A stretch of 64,000 nt of DNA, taken from the NCBI GenBank assembly GCA_004794655.1, contig SMMW01000151.1:310001-374000 (forward strand), in the 5' to 3' direction. The position numbers were made by a program, and so were the translations under genes. Every line of letters starts with the position of its first letter. The first letter of the stretch is position 1. The notes under the pieces are model-generated. The model was given only the letters and a program-made list of their open reading frames with translations, ran no database searches and was not told the origin of the DNA. The stretch is from Marisa cornuarietis (lineage: Eukaryota > Mollusca > Gastropoda > Architaenioglossa > Ampullariidae). Below, one piece after another: positions 33,963-45,941 of the stretch.

Positions 33963-36900
33963 AAAAGTACATGTACATCATGCACATAATTTTCCAGAAA
34001 GAAAGCCCTTTGGCAGAGTCGCAGTGTAATCTTAAAAAGATTGAAATGTTCGCTAAAGTCGCGTGGCAGAAACAAGAGGTCACTCGACAAGTTCCCATGT
34101 TTGTCTTAGTCCGATCCACGTACGTGTTACCTCGCAACTTCGATGGGCAGAGCAAGGGGCGGGCCGGGTTACTAGCGGTCAGTATAGGCCTTTGCGCTGT
34201 GTGGTCTGTGGCGCCGACACTACCTATCGTATCCTTTCAAGTCACTTCGCTGGTTGTCCACTGCGTCTAAGCTCAAATTTAAGCCCAAACAACTGACTCT
34301 AGCTATTAACATACGGAAACGGTTGGGGTACGACATCTACCATCACCCACTCCTTGAAAAGATGGACCATAACATGGATGTTCTTATATTGACCTCTGTC
34401 ATAATGTTGACCTTTATCGTTCAATGGTCAGTCAACTTCAAAGGCTATCCTCAAGTGTTGTGTGTTGCCGTCGTAATTTAATATATGCCCGGAGTTGTTA
34501 TTAATTAGCGACAAAGAAATAAAGGATTGGAAGCTATATCTTCGTCACATTATAAAGAGCTGCTCTCATGAACGTAAAAATGTTTCATTATTTAGGGAGT
34601 GGTAGAAAAACTGACAGAGTGACATTGGCGCTCTGCACACATGCCGCGGTTTGATACAGGAAAAAAAAAAAAAGAGGACAGAACAGAGTTCGACACTAAA
34701 ATCGTTTATTGTGTCAAACTGCATCACTGAGGGGTTTTAAATTTTTATTTCATTTTATTTTTTTTTAAATTTGGTGACTTGTTTTTTTTGGATCTCCGTA
34801 AGTCATCCACAGCGCGTTCTATACTTAAAAAAAAGGATTTAAGAGACTTACATCAATGTTCACATTATACTTAGATATTTCCCACTAATGACAGTGCAAT
34901 TCTAGCTTTGCTTAACTAGTAACTGATGCTACAACCAATCGTCAGGTTAATGTATCTGGCGACGTGTCAGATGTGTGGTTAATGTGTCCTGACACTATCC
35001 AGTGTGTCATTAATGTCAGGTATATGACACCATACCAGTAGTGCGTCGCTCAGAGGCGAATGATGCCATTCGCGCAGTATCACTAATGTTAGAAGTATAT
35101 TCTAGCTAGATGTTACTAGTGCTAAAGGTATGTATCCCGGTGCTAGCAGTTCGACACGCTTTTGTTGTGTTGAGTGAAGACTACTCTCGCAATGTTACTA
35201 GCGAAATCGTCATCATCGTTGCGTCACCTTCCCCACCCGCTCAAACAAGCATGCATGATGGTAACAGCTAGCTAGGTGCACCTATGTAATCCAAGGCATC
35301 CTTGATGACCCAGCAGGAAAACTAATCGCTGTTGTAGGTGGGCTTTTTTCATGCCTTCACACGTGCTGTGAGGGAAAAGTAGGGCAGGTGATGGATCTCA
35401 TGTGGCCAAGGAAATACCGACGAGAGACTGGGGTCAGGAGGGCACTTCCTGGAATCACTGTCTCATCCTTTCATGTCATTTACGTCGCCGTGGAGGTGGC
35501 CTTGCGCCAAGCGGTGAGGCGGTTCTGTCTAGACACATCACAGCACGGAGATCGACACAGGGAGCACCGATGATATATCGCGACACAGCAGACAGTGATT
35601 AATAGAGGCCATAAATGGAACACCTGGGCTATCTTTTTTGGCCAAGATGCAATGTACGGACGACCATTACAATCGTCTCTTGCTTTCAGTAATGGCGGTG
35701 GGGCGGGATGGGGGTTGTGGTGGTGGGCGACTCGCAGGTAGTGTAAATGCAAATGATGACGTCTTCACATCACATGCATCACAGTATACCAGTGGCCAAA
35801 GCATCTCAACGCTGTGCCTGCAGGCATTTACAGGGCCAACAACCGCTTTAAACGCTGAGTGGGCAAATTATCGCTATCTACAAACGCGCGGGAAGAAGGG
35901 GTTGGAACATATTCAACTGTCGAGGATCACGTTTGTGGGGACCAGTAACGACCTTAATACTCGGATCCCGATGAACCTCATACCCTCGTGTTCTAAGGTA
36001 ATAAGATCTCCTGGCCCCCCAGACTCGTCCACACAGGCTTCTCGCCATCCTGGGGTTTTGGGGGTTATGCTTGCTATCGCTTGGCTATTGCGACTTTAAT
36101 TTAACATCACTAAGTATATATGCACTACCTGTAACAGAGTTACATAAAACTTCTTTCAAGCTCATGCTCCCACACAGCCAACCACACAACATGGCCAATT
36201 CCCCAACTGGAACAAAAGAAACTATTTCCCTGTAATAAAATATGATAATTTTATTATCACATTGCGTCTAGAGATTGGGAAAAACAATGCTATATATCAG
36301 GGCGGAGCAGAAATGAGACACAAGAAATTCACTTTCGTCATTCTTCTGGTGATTCCCAAAAGCATCTTGTCTTCGTTTGTACAGTAGGAACTATTTCATC
36401 TGTCTGTCACAGACACGTCAGACATCGGCTGCTGCAGCAGCATGTTTATATCAGAGTCAAGACAAACGCATAAAATAAAATGATGGATGTAATCTATAAA
36501 AATTGCACTTTTTGTGTTCCATTAAATTTTTTTTTTTAATCCACAACTTGTTTGGGGATGTTGGTGTAATGTGTTCTGCCTGCTGCCGATAAGGGGCCCG
36601 CCAGCCCGCTAGGCTGACTTTTGATGCTATAACAGCAGCCACGTCCCTCTCTGCCGTATTTCTTGTGACAGGCGTTCGCGAACAGACAATATGACGTTGG
36701 GAACACGAGCAGTTAGCTACCTCGCTTTAGTAAGTACAAGTAAGGTATACAAGGCACGTCAGGGGCCTACAAGCCATGCGTTCAACCTCCAGTGAGGTCT
36801 CGTATGGAACCTGCCTCGTCTGTAAGCACACACATACACACAGCATACACGCACATACTCATAAAAAGTTTACATGGTTACCTGTTTCACTGACCTGAGG

Positions 36901-39030
36901 TCATTTTACAACTTAGGTCAAAGTCAAGAAGGTCAAGTTATACTACTCTTGATACGAATTCGCGTCAAGACGTCAATAAGTCTGGCGAACACTGCCGATC
37001 AAAGTTTTTAAAAAATACACAAGTGTAATAATGTGGCGTCAATAAAACAGGATCTGCCAGCTTTGTATAAACATCAGTGGGATATAATCAAAGTAGCGCA
37101 GAAGCCAGAGTTGGGCAAGTAGACAAAACTCTCCTTTCTTGCAGTCAAAAAGTTATCGACAATCAAAAGAATGTTAACACTGCATATCCTGGGCAAGCTC
37201 AGCGACGTCTAGGGAGCGTCTCTGTCGATTCGCGCCAAAAATGGCAGTCGTTTGGATTCGCACCTTATGAGTATGATACAAGGTGAAGGAGGAAAACCAC
37301 TTCGGCAATCAACATTAAAAAATTAAAACAAAATAAAACAAAAAACGGACAATATATGAATGTAAAACGTAATAATCTATACAACCGTAAACATTATTTT
37401 ATAGTTTTGGAGAAACGTTCTCTCAAGTCGAAATATGGGAACCACCAGGAGGAAGCAGCGATCTGCCATCAAAGCCAACAAAATAAAAGGTGTCACCCCC
37501 CAGTGCCAGATCAATGACTCCCCCAAATACAGGTCAAGACAGTGAGCGCACTCTAGCATGGACTCCTTCCTTATGAAGGAAATGACGTAATGGCAAAGGA
37601 ACTAAAGAAGCAGTATGGGATTTTAAGGAAATACCCTTCATCCCAAGTTCTTTTTTGCTCATGCTTGATGAGCAGCGTCAAAGTACATGTAATAGAACAT
37701 CCACACTTCCAACTTACAATATTACAGACATCAAATTAGAGCTTCCCTTCCCTCTCCCAGCTTGTTCTATCAAATGGTCACGGTTTAATGTCAATGTAAT
37801 GATTCTCATTACAGACAGCACCAACTGATAAGCAGAAGAAGAATAATTTTTTTCCTTCCTGGTGATGTAGAAATCAATAGACAAAAACCAATAAGTCTGT
37901 TGAGTCTGGTCCAAGATATTAATACAATGCAATAATTAACCTACCCAAAAAACAGAACCAAAAGAAAAATAAAGATATCGCTAACAGTTTCAGTCTACAA
38001 GCAATGTTTTAAGTCTGAATACTGGTATTCAACGTACGCGGTTATCCTTTACGTGCCATGCTTTGTTACAAGTGCTTTACTCAGTGCGATCGCCAGCAAG
38101 TCACTCATTTTTGACTTCACAAAAGCACTACAATCTGACAGGTGCTGTGCATCTAAACACATTACGGGATCTGAGATCCCGGCAGTAAAGGTGGAGGGAA
38201 ACCCTCACAAAATATGTGAAGTTTGCTCACAATCCACGAATTACACATCAGGGGCTTCAGATGCGGGAACAGTCGAAAGAAATCGTGCTATGCAATTGCA
38301 GCCATCTTGTTTTTGTCAATCTTCCCATTCACCTCCTCTATATCGTCTTGTAATTTTATCTTGAAAATTGACAGTTAGCATGCCGTGCAATTGGACTCTG
38401 AGCCATGACTAGAGACTAGAGGTCCCCAGGGAGCCATCTGTAAGGAACAGACGAAAGGCAGCGATCTCTGTCTCTCAACTTCTGACTGAACGCCTTTTTC
38501 TGTTCACCATTTAAAGGTCTGCTGTGCTCTAGTCTATATCTAACTCGGAGGTCACTAGATTGACAGCCCCTAGTAACAATCTCCTCTACTAATTACTCGA
38601 AAAATGCATCAGCACAAACCATATGCCATGAATGCATGATGACAACGTTTAAAATATTCGAACTAAATGTTACTGAATATAAATGCTTTCTTTTACAAAA
38701 TGCGCAAAAAGGTAAATAACTTATAATGTTGATATTTTCACATTAGACATTAATCATACAATAATCTTTTCTTTGAAAATGAAAAATAATATAGTATTAC
38801 TGTTACGAGACAGTATACAGAGTTATTCTGCAACAATATTTTTTGGACTGAAACCATGTACAATGTGAATATGGATAAAAGAGATGCAATGTCGCAAGAT
38901 AATAAAACAGACACCAGCACTTAATGAAATATGAAGGGGGATGTAATTCACAAAACTGTCTTATGGTTTCCTAGGACTCAAAGGAGCCATCAAAATTCTG
39001 TTTTTCTGGCAGAAAATATATTTGAAGATC
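33963..39030. other. gene-poor stretch
   Basis: No gene was recognised. A plus-strand frame near 34063-34296 has a C-x2-C...H-x3-C pattern in a CpG-richer patch. A 153-codon plus-strand frame at 35638-36099 has no family resemblance and looks random. Near 38288-38359 a minus-strand exon-like frame reads KLQDDIEEVNGKIDKNKMAA, ending at TAG. All are weak. Confidence 0.4.
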
Positions 39031-39038
39031 CTCTAGGG

Positions 39039-39357
39039 CAGAGGTTTTCAAACTGTGGTACGCATTCCACTACTGGTACGTGAAGGTATGGCAGGTGGTA
39101 CGCGAGCTCCATGCACCAATATAAAAAAATGTATATATATATATATTACGGAGGTTGTATGTTCACTGTCATTGCTGTGGGTGGAGCCTTGCATATGGCC
39201 ACGTCGCAACCCAAAGGCAGGATATTAAGCCGGTGAACTTAAGACTAAGTCCTCGACTACTATATATATATTCGCAGGGAAAAGGGTTGGGAGGTGGTAC
39301 TCAGTCAATTCGAATTTTCGAAAGTGGTACTCGTCTGGAAAAGTTTGAAAACCTCTG
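39039..39357. mobile_element. hAT-like MITE, CAGAGGTTTTCAAACT family
   Basis: A 319-bp element with perfect 16-bp terminal inverted repeats CAGAGGTTTTCAAACT. It is flanked by CTCTAGGG at 39031-39038 and 39358-39365. Inside are (TA)n and no transposase. It is related to the element in NUDT5 intron 2. Confidence 0.9.
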
Positions 39358-39365
39358 CTCTAGGG

Positions 39366-39636
39366 TAGTGGTGCCCCCTCTTTTCTCGCCCAAGGGCTGC
39401 ATTCAACATGATGTAAGATCTCGTGGGCCAGAACATGGCAGTTTTGCCAGAATCCTGCCGCCGTTAAAAATGAAATTATGCTGCGATATACCAAAAATTG
39501 TATGTGTGGCAACAAAAGGGCAACCCTGTAGCAGCTTCAGGGTGATGTCACCCTGCGTTTGGTTACAATTAGAAAGCCGCATGAGGCACCTTTACGGGCC
39601 GGATGTGGCCCACGGGCCGTAGGTTGGGCACACCTG
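39366..39636. mobile_element. second hAT-like MITE sharing the same target duplication
   Basis: It starts TAGTGGTGCCC directly after the second CTCTAGGG, ends GGTTGGGCACACCTG, and is followed by a third CTCTAGGG at 39637-39644. The right part carries the GGGCCGGATGTGGCCC-type terminal sequence common in animal hAT MITEs. It is 271 bp, non-coding, and not related to its neighbour beyond the hAT-like ends. Confidence 0.85.
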
Positions 39637-39644
39637 CTCTAGGG

Positions 39645-42531
39645 TAGCTCTTACAATTCACCCCATGCAAAAAGAAAAAAAAATTTTTGAAAATGCAAAA
39701 AGAGAATTTCAAGACAAAAACCTGTTATAATGTTAAAAATGCACTGCTGATTAAGCAATGCACAAACAATTTTGTGTAGGCATCAGATGCCAAATATTGT
39801 CTTGGAGTGTAATATATTGTCAGTTTCAAACACATCTGAAGCCACACTGAAGCCATTTCTCTGCATATGCTAACAGGTCAATAGCAAACTCATGTATGAT
39901 TTTGTGCTGAATGGACAACTTTCAGTTCAATACCTATAATGAAGGGAAAATGGAAAAATGATCTAGTGACTATTGATGCAGACTATGCATAATAAGGGCA
40001 TAAAAAATGATCTACTGACTGTTGATGCAGACTATGCATAAGTCAACAGATGTACACACAAACTATTGATAAAATAAACCATGTCACATGCCATTTTTCT
40101 AGTTCCAAGTGATGCTGGAAGCAGTAAGAATTCCTCCCCCATCCCCAACACATACACATCTCTGTTTCTCTTTTTCATTTTTCTGAGTGCAACTTGATTC
40201 TAGGACATTAAATAGATTTATTTGACTGTATCTTTAAGCCCAAATAACGTAGCACCACTGATGCAAACAGCCAATGTGACATAAGCTAATTAATCATTCA
40301 TATCCATCTCTTGGCAAGAGTTTCCACATTTTGCATACTATCTGTGCACTTGTCGCTAGGATGAATGTCTACTTCAGAGCCTTTAAATGAGCTAACATTG
40401 ACAGCACATTTGATGCTGAAAATATGCATGCTACATGAAGTTCCTTGGATTAAACTACAGCAGACACTGCTTCTGGCAGTATCTTTAAGAAAGTAGCTGA
40501 TTAAGTAAGATGCTATTAAAAGTAGGCAATAAGTTAAAATGTTTTCACCAGCCCTATTTGCTTTAATGTCAACTGCCAACTCTAAGTGAATAATGTGCTT
40601 AAAGCATTTTGTAAACAGTAACTACTACCCCTCTCTGATAAAGAAAATAGTGAATTAGGACTGCAGTACAGACTACCATCAGATTATTCCATTCACAAAA
40701 AGACCCATCCTTTAGGCAGGTTCTGTTTTGGTTGTTATTCTTGCAACATGCATTGGAGGCATTTGGAAAGGCCAATGAAATGCCCTTTTCAGAACCAACA
40801 GTCTCTGGAAAAAGTTATACACTCAGCATATCATTGGGATTCCCCCACCCCACCCCACCCCCCCCCCGCCCTTTTTTTTTTTTTTTAGAAAACTGGAATT
40901 GGGATCTTTCATAATCACATTGTTGCCATCTAAGGCCCCATACTTTAGCAAGTACTGATGACATCTGGATAGGAGTTTGTGTGGATGTAGGAGTCACTAA
41001 CGAAACAACAGATGTGTTATCTCACTGTAGCTGTAAGTACTTGTGATTCTATGCAATTCCTTCCCTGAAGCCTGTTTCTGAGCAGCAACAGAACCACTCA
41101 TGCAAACCTATGTCACAGGGAAGAAATGTGGTTGTAGAAAGACATATAGCATATGACACATTTTAACAGCATGGAACATTTTTAAAAGCTGTTAAGAAAA
41201 TATCTAAATGAAAGAAAGGGTTGGAAAGGTGCACTTATCATATCATCAATAAATAGAATTCCAACAAGTTACCAGGTAGTGGAATGAAACGGTACGCTGT
41301 TCAATGGTACTGGAGACATGAAAAAAAGCATAAAGAAGGGCATACAAATATGTTTCTGATCACTTATTTCAAATAGGTATTTCTACCATATTAGATGTCT
41401 GAAACTTATTTGAGCATGATTGATAAAGCTCCCAGTTAGTGGGAAAACTCAACTAAAATGGCAGTGAAAGAACTGAAAGCTTTCTAATAATAAGTGTCCA
41501 GATATTTATTCTTGTATTTCTACTGAATTTACCCATGCTCATCTACATGTTATAGCAATCACATTGCCCTATCAGTTTACGTTTCATTTTTGCCTTGTGG
41601 TTTTTCTTGCCAGTATTAGATACTAAATTAAACTTTTGAAATATTAAATATAAAATACAATATTGTAAAAATGTATATCTGTGCTTGCATTTGACAGCTT
41701 TATCATGCAGCCATCAGGTCCATACCTTTCAAATGGTTACATGCATGTGCACTTACCCAATCGTCTGGTCAATGGTTGTCATTTGTATGTACACAATAAC
41801 AAATATGCAGCAACAGTGTCAAGTCACAAATATGAGAGGCAAATGGACCAAACAAATTTGCTGCCACAAGAAAAGGCACTGAGCATATGCTACTAGTCCA
41901 GTGTGGCCATGTGCATCTCTGTGAAAAAGAGAGGCTAGTCACCCCTAGGAGCGCTTAGTGCTCAACAACAATGCAGACCTTTCTCACACCACAGACAACT
42001 CTAGTTCATTATCACAGTCCGAATCGTAGCATGACATTGTTAATATCAAATCCATTCATTGTCAACAACCACAGGCCTGTGAGTGAACAAGGAAGCATTA
42101 CAGGTGGCATAAATGTCACACCTGTCTTCTTAGCTTAGTTTCTGTCTCCCAAACTTTGCCACAAGCTGACCAAGTCATTCATGAATTCATTTTCTGAAGT
42201 TTAAAACTATGAGGTGTTCAGGGAAGGGGGGACTGGGTGAACACAGGTTCAAATGACTGCAGGCTTTTCTTGTTAGCCATCTGAAAGATGAAATTTCATT
42301 GCAGTGATAATGAGATCAGAAACAGTCTTTACTCTTTCTGTGACACATATCTTTAATGTTCTTTAGTAACATTTGCTGACAATGGATGACCCAGCCTCCC
42401 AGCCCATCGCTGGTGTTTAAAAAGAAGTACCATGTCATGGTGGGAGGATTGAAAGGATCTCATCCTTCCTATTTGTATTTGTACCTGGTCATCCTTTTAC
42501 TCAACAAGTGGCACAACTCTGACTATTTCTG
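39645..42531 (-). other. AT-rich stretch, possibly long ELK 3' UTR
   Basis: No exon was recognised in the 2.9 kb downstream of the ELK stop. Minus-strand AATAAA candidates occur (for example near 40214). A long 3' UTR is plausible for this gene type but cannot be shown. A 93-codon minus-strand frame at 40298-40579 shows no family signature. Confidence 0.3.
39956..40041. repeat. short direct duplication, about 49-bp unit
   Basis: Two neighbouring copies of a segment with TGATCTA(G/C)TGACT and TTGATGCAGACTATGCATAA. They differ at a few bases. The duplication lies in the presumed long ELK 3' UTR or just downstream. Confidence 0.75.
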
Positions 42532-44234
42532 TCATAAGACAGGAATGGTGCGGGAAGTGGGGGAAGGTACAAGGCCCGGGGTGCCCAAGTTTTCCAGAGT
42601 GTGAGGGAAAGTAGCCACAACAGGGGAATATGCTAGGGGAGCATAACTGGGGAACTGGAAGGCTGACCCACCAGAGGAAGAGCCATGGAGCCGAGGACTC
42701 AGTGTTGTAACTGGACTAAGTGAACTCCAAAAGTGTAGAAGGGGTCCAGGTGTTCCTGGTCCGCCTGGCCCCCCCATCATTGGGCTGTGCATGAATAATG
42801 GAGTCTGAAGGCCACCAGGCAGAGAGGAGAGTGATGAAAGTGGATGTAAGGGGTGCTTCGCTGTTGGTGATGGAATGGGTACATGGGTTGCCATGGTGAC
42901 AGCTGTGCCAGCAGACAATGCTGAGGCAGGTGGCAGCTGCGGCAGCTGAGGATGAGCTGGAGGAGGTACTGGAGACACTGCAGTGGGAGCTAAGATTATG
43001 GGACTTGGTTTAGGCTTGCATGACACAGACGCTGACAGGGATGAGGAAGACGTTATGGTGATGGATGATGACAGTGGAGGTGACGGGGAGGCAGCAGTTC
43101 TTTCATGGCTACGGTGGTGGTGGTGGTGGTGGTGGTGGTGCCGGCGACGATGATGATGGTGATGATGGTGTCTTTCCAGGTCATCCTCATTACTATTGAT
43201 GGAGCTACTTTGACTGTCTGGACGGTTGGAGGTCTCTTTCTTAATGGTCAGCTCCAGAGGTGACTGACTTCTTCTTCGAATGCGATCACGTTCCCGTTCA
43301 CGCTCCCACTCTCGTTCTCTCTCTCGTGCCACTGGTGTCACTGCCATATCTTCAGCTCGCCTGTCACAAGATGAGTTGGCAGAACGCCACGCTGCTGCTT
43401 GCTTGGCAGAAGACTTTATTTCATTGGCATTATAGGAGGCAAAGTGAGGTAACACTTGCTGCCCATATCGTTCCTGTGCTATAGATTCCATCTTGACTTT
43501 GAAGGGCACCTGTCAAAATAATGAAATGTTACTGAAGTTGATCTTCATATTAAACAGCTCACTAAACAGCTATTCTGAAAGCATATTGACTTATCTAAGG
43601 TTCTCAGGGCAGGGCAGTATATCTCCATTTCGATCTCCTTGGAAATGGCAATAAGACATAAATTATGCAATTTTACTTCAACGTTCCCACATACTCTCTC
43701 CTTAACTTTGAACTACTGTGACATATTACAAGGTATGAGAGAAAATAAATGAATAGCCAAAAGAAACAATCCAACACTCAAGCCTGTAACTGCCAAAAGA
43801 AGCTTCTTCTTTCATTTCCAATGTGTTATAAGTATATTCATTTCATTGTGTTCAACCTGTTAGCACTATGCATATAATGTGCCTGGCCCTGAAGAAAGAC
43901 ATAAAGTAAAACTTAAAACTAATGTGGATAACAAAGTGTGCTGAACCTTTGTTTCGGTCTTCACAATCTCTGGGAAAGACACAAACTTGTAGACAAATTT
44001 CTGGCCCATAACTTTCTTGATGATGTTTTTGTCATAGTAGTAGCGAAGAGCACGAGATAGTTTGTCATAATTCATATTATGCTTGTTTTTTCTCAGGCCC
44101 CACAAACGAGCAACCTCTTCAGCATTAACGAGCTTGAACTCTCCTTCTGTGTTGGTCCAGTGTATCATGTTCTGGTGTTGATTACTAAGCAAGAGCTCCA
44201 AAAGAAACTGCCAAAGAGTGATGTTAGAATCCAT
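42532..44234 (-). CDS. ELK: ELK/TCF-type ETS transcription factor
   Basis: Two coding exons, 43947-44234 and 42532-43509, give 421 codons plus TGA; vertebrate ELK1/ELK4 are about 430 aa. The ATG lies 5 nt after an acceptor (GATTGCAG), so there is a 5'-UTR intron. The donor is a weaker AAAG/GTTCAG, the acceptor TTTTGACAG. Residues 1-90 are an N-terminal ETS domain ([16 protein letters not shown]...) with the DNA-reading helix [10 protein letters not shown] (58-67). Then come an Arg-Glu repeat (157-171), poly-His runs around RRR (210-228), and a D-site-like [11 protein letters not shown] (261-271). The ELK C-box [10 protein letters not shown] (353-362) is followed by several Ser-Pro/Thr-Pro sites and an ERK-docking FQFP (380-383). 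ERK phosphorylation of this region drives SRF-linked transcription in the family. Three psi-K-x-E SUMO-type sites are at 91-94, 101-104 and 185-188. A canonical SRF-binding B-box was not recognised. Confidence 0.93.
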
Positions 44235-45796
44235 GTTGTCTGCAATCACAACAGCTGCAATTATTAAATACTGTAGATGTTACTCTGCTTGGTCTAAAAG
44301 AGAAACAAACAGAGAAAGAGAGGGAGGTGATGAGAAATTAGAGGAATGCACAGGGAAAAGAGAGAAAGAGAAATTTAGATGGGCTAAATGCAATTTATCC
44401 ACGAGCAGTGGTGGATAAAAACTTCACTTTGAAGTTATCTAACAACAGAGAAAGATGAAATGGCAAGGTTTACCACACACTACAAATCAATCTAAATGAT
44501 ACATAATATAAATTATGTATACATCTACACATGTATGTGCAAAAACAACCTAGCACCCTCATACATTCCTCATCCTATGAAACCCAGGGAAAGAAGAAAG
44601 AGATTTTAGCATGATGGATTCATGATTTATATTTTGCCTTTGGGAGCTAGTAAATGCCTAAAAAGGTTTCTGACTAAAGAGAAAGAAAGAAACTACCATA
44701 TTTTAAAGTTTTAAAAAACTAGCAATATTCTTCACTGGCACTGATACTGCACATGAGCACAATGAAACCCACAACCCCTAAAAGCCTCAGCAAAGTGCCC
44801 ACCAATTTTGATTTGATACCACATACCCATCCTCTAAAACCTTGTTCAATATAGCAACTTACTGCGTTAATGATACTCAGACACTCTTTACCAAAAATGT
44901 ATCCCATCCTTTTCAGTGACTTCAGATATACTATTAATGGTTAAAGTCTGTGTAAATGATCATCACAATTTTTTCATACTTTGAGAAAAACAGTTCACAA
45001 TACAACTGGAGCAACTGTGTAAGTGATCAGCTTGTAATATTGCTGGCCATCATCATTAGTCCACTTGAACTAGTTACGGACATCACAGACATGCAATCAT
45101 TGCTACATGGTATATCCCTTGCACCAAGGAAATGGTAAATGTATAGTCACAATCTACTTATGTCCTTTGCAAAAGAATAATCTTATTCTGTTACTCTGTC
45201 CATTTTTATTGTTGAAATTCAACTGACTGGTATGCCTCAAAGACTGTATTTTATGGTGAAGAGTGCATAAAGTCTAATATAATTTCAGCTGTAGATTGAA
45301 ATGATAATGGTGTTCCCTTTTCTTTATTATTTGTCTGATCTAGCAGCACAGCATACATGAGACACAAGAGCTACAGACACCAAGAAGTAGAGTATTCCTG
45401 TGTAACTAATTGATGTAAAATTCAGAAAAAAATGTTGAGACATGTATTTTTCTGCTTGATCTCCAGACCTGTGCTGACAAACTGGCAATAAAGCTGGCAA
45501 AAAGTAACAGTGCCAGTTTCTCTATGCAATATTTCAGCAAATGGCAACCTATAACTTTGTGTACATAAATAGCTGCAGTTCATGCTGATAACAAGCATGT
45601 TATGTAAAAAAAAAAAAAAGAGAAAAAGAATTCAAGTGTCAACTATTTGTACTGGAAGTAAAAACCTTGGTCAGATTCATCAACATGAACTACAGAAATG
45701 CAAAATATACTTTTGCTAGCATCCTCAAATGACCTAACCTATCTGTCACATGCACACATGTACAGAGTGAAAACCTGTCCCTCCAAAATAAAGTAC

Positions 45797-45941
45797 CTAC
45801 TTTTCACTGAAAGTGAACTGGATCTTGTGGCATCAGTCGGCTGGGCAGAGTTGTCTGACTCCCAGATCCTGTCCCCCTGTGGCGGTGTGGGGGAGGTGGG
45901 GCTGGGTGTAACAGGTGGGGGCGGCATGTAGCCAGCGAGGT
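45797..45941 (-). other. candidate upstream exon of the ELK transcript
   Basis: The minus-strand acceptor CTCTCTCCCAG is followed by a Pro-rich open frame (LAGYMPPPPVTPSPTSPTPP, then QGDRIWESDNSAQPTDATRS) and possible donors AG/GTACTT (45796) or CA/GTGAAA. Base composition is GC-rich against AT-rich surroundings. Joined to the ETS exon it does not stay in the ETS frame, so it would act as 5' UTR or an upstream frame. It may also belong to another transcript. Confidence 0.3.

Noticed and set aside
35638..36099. 153-codon plus-strand open frame
   Set aside because: No recognisable domain or splice context; the composition looks random.
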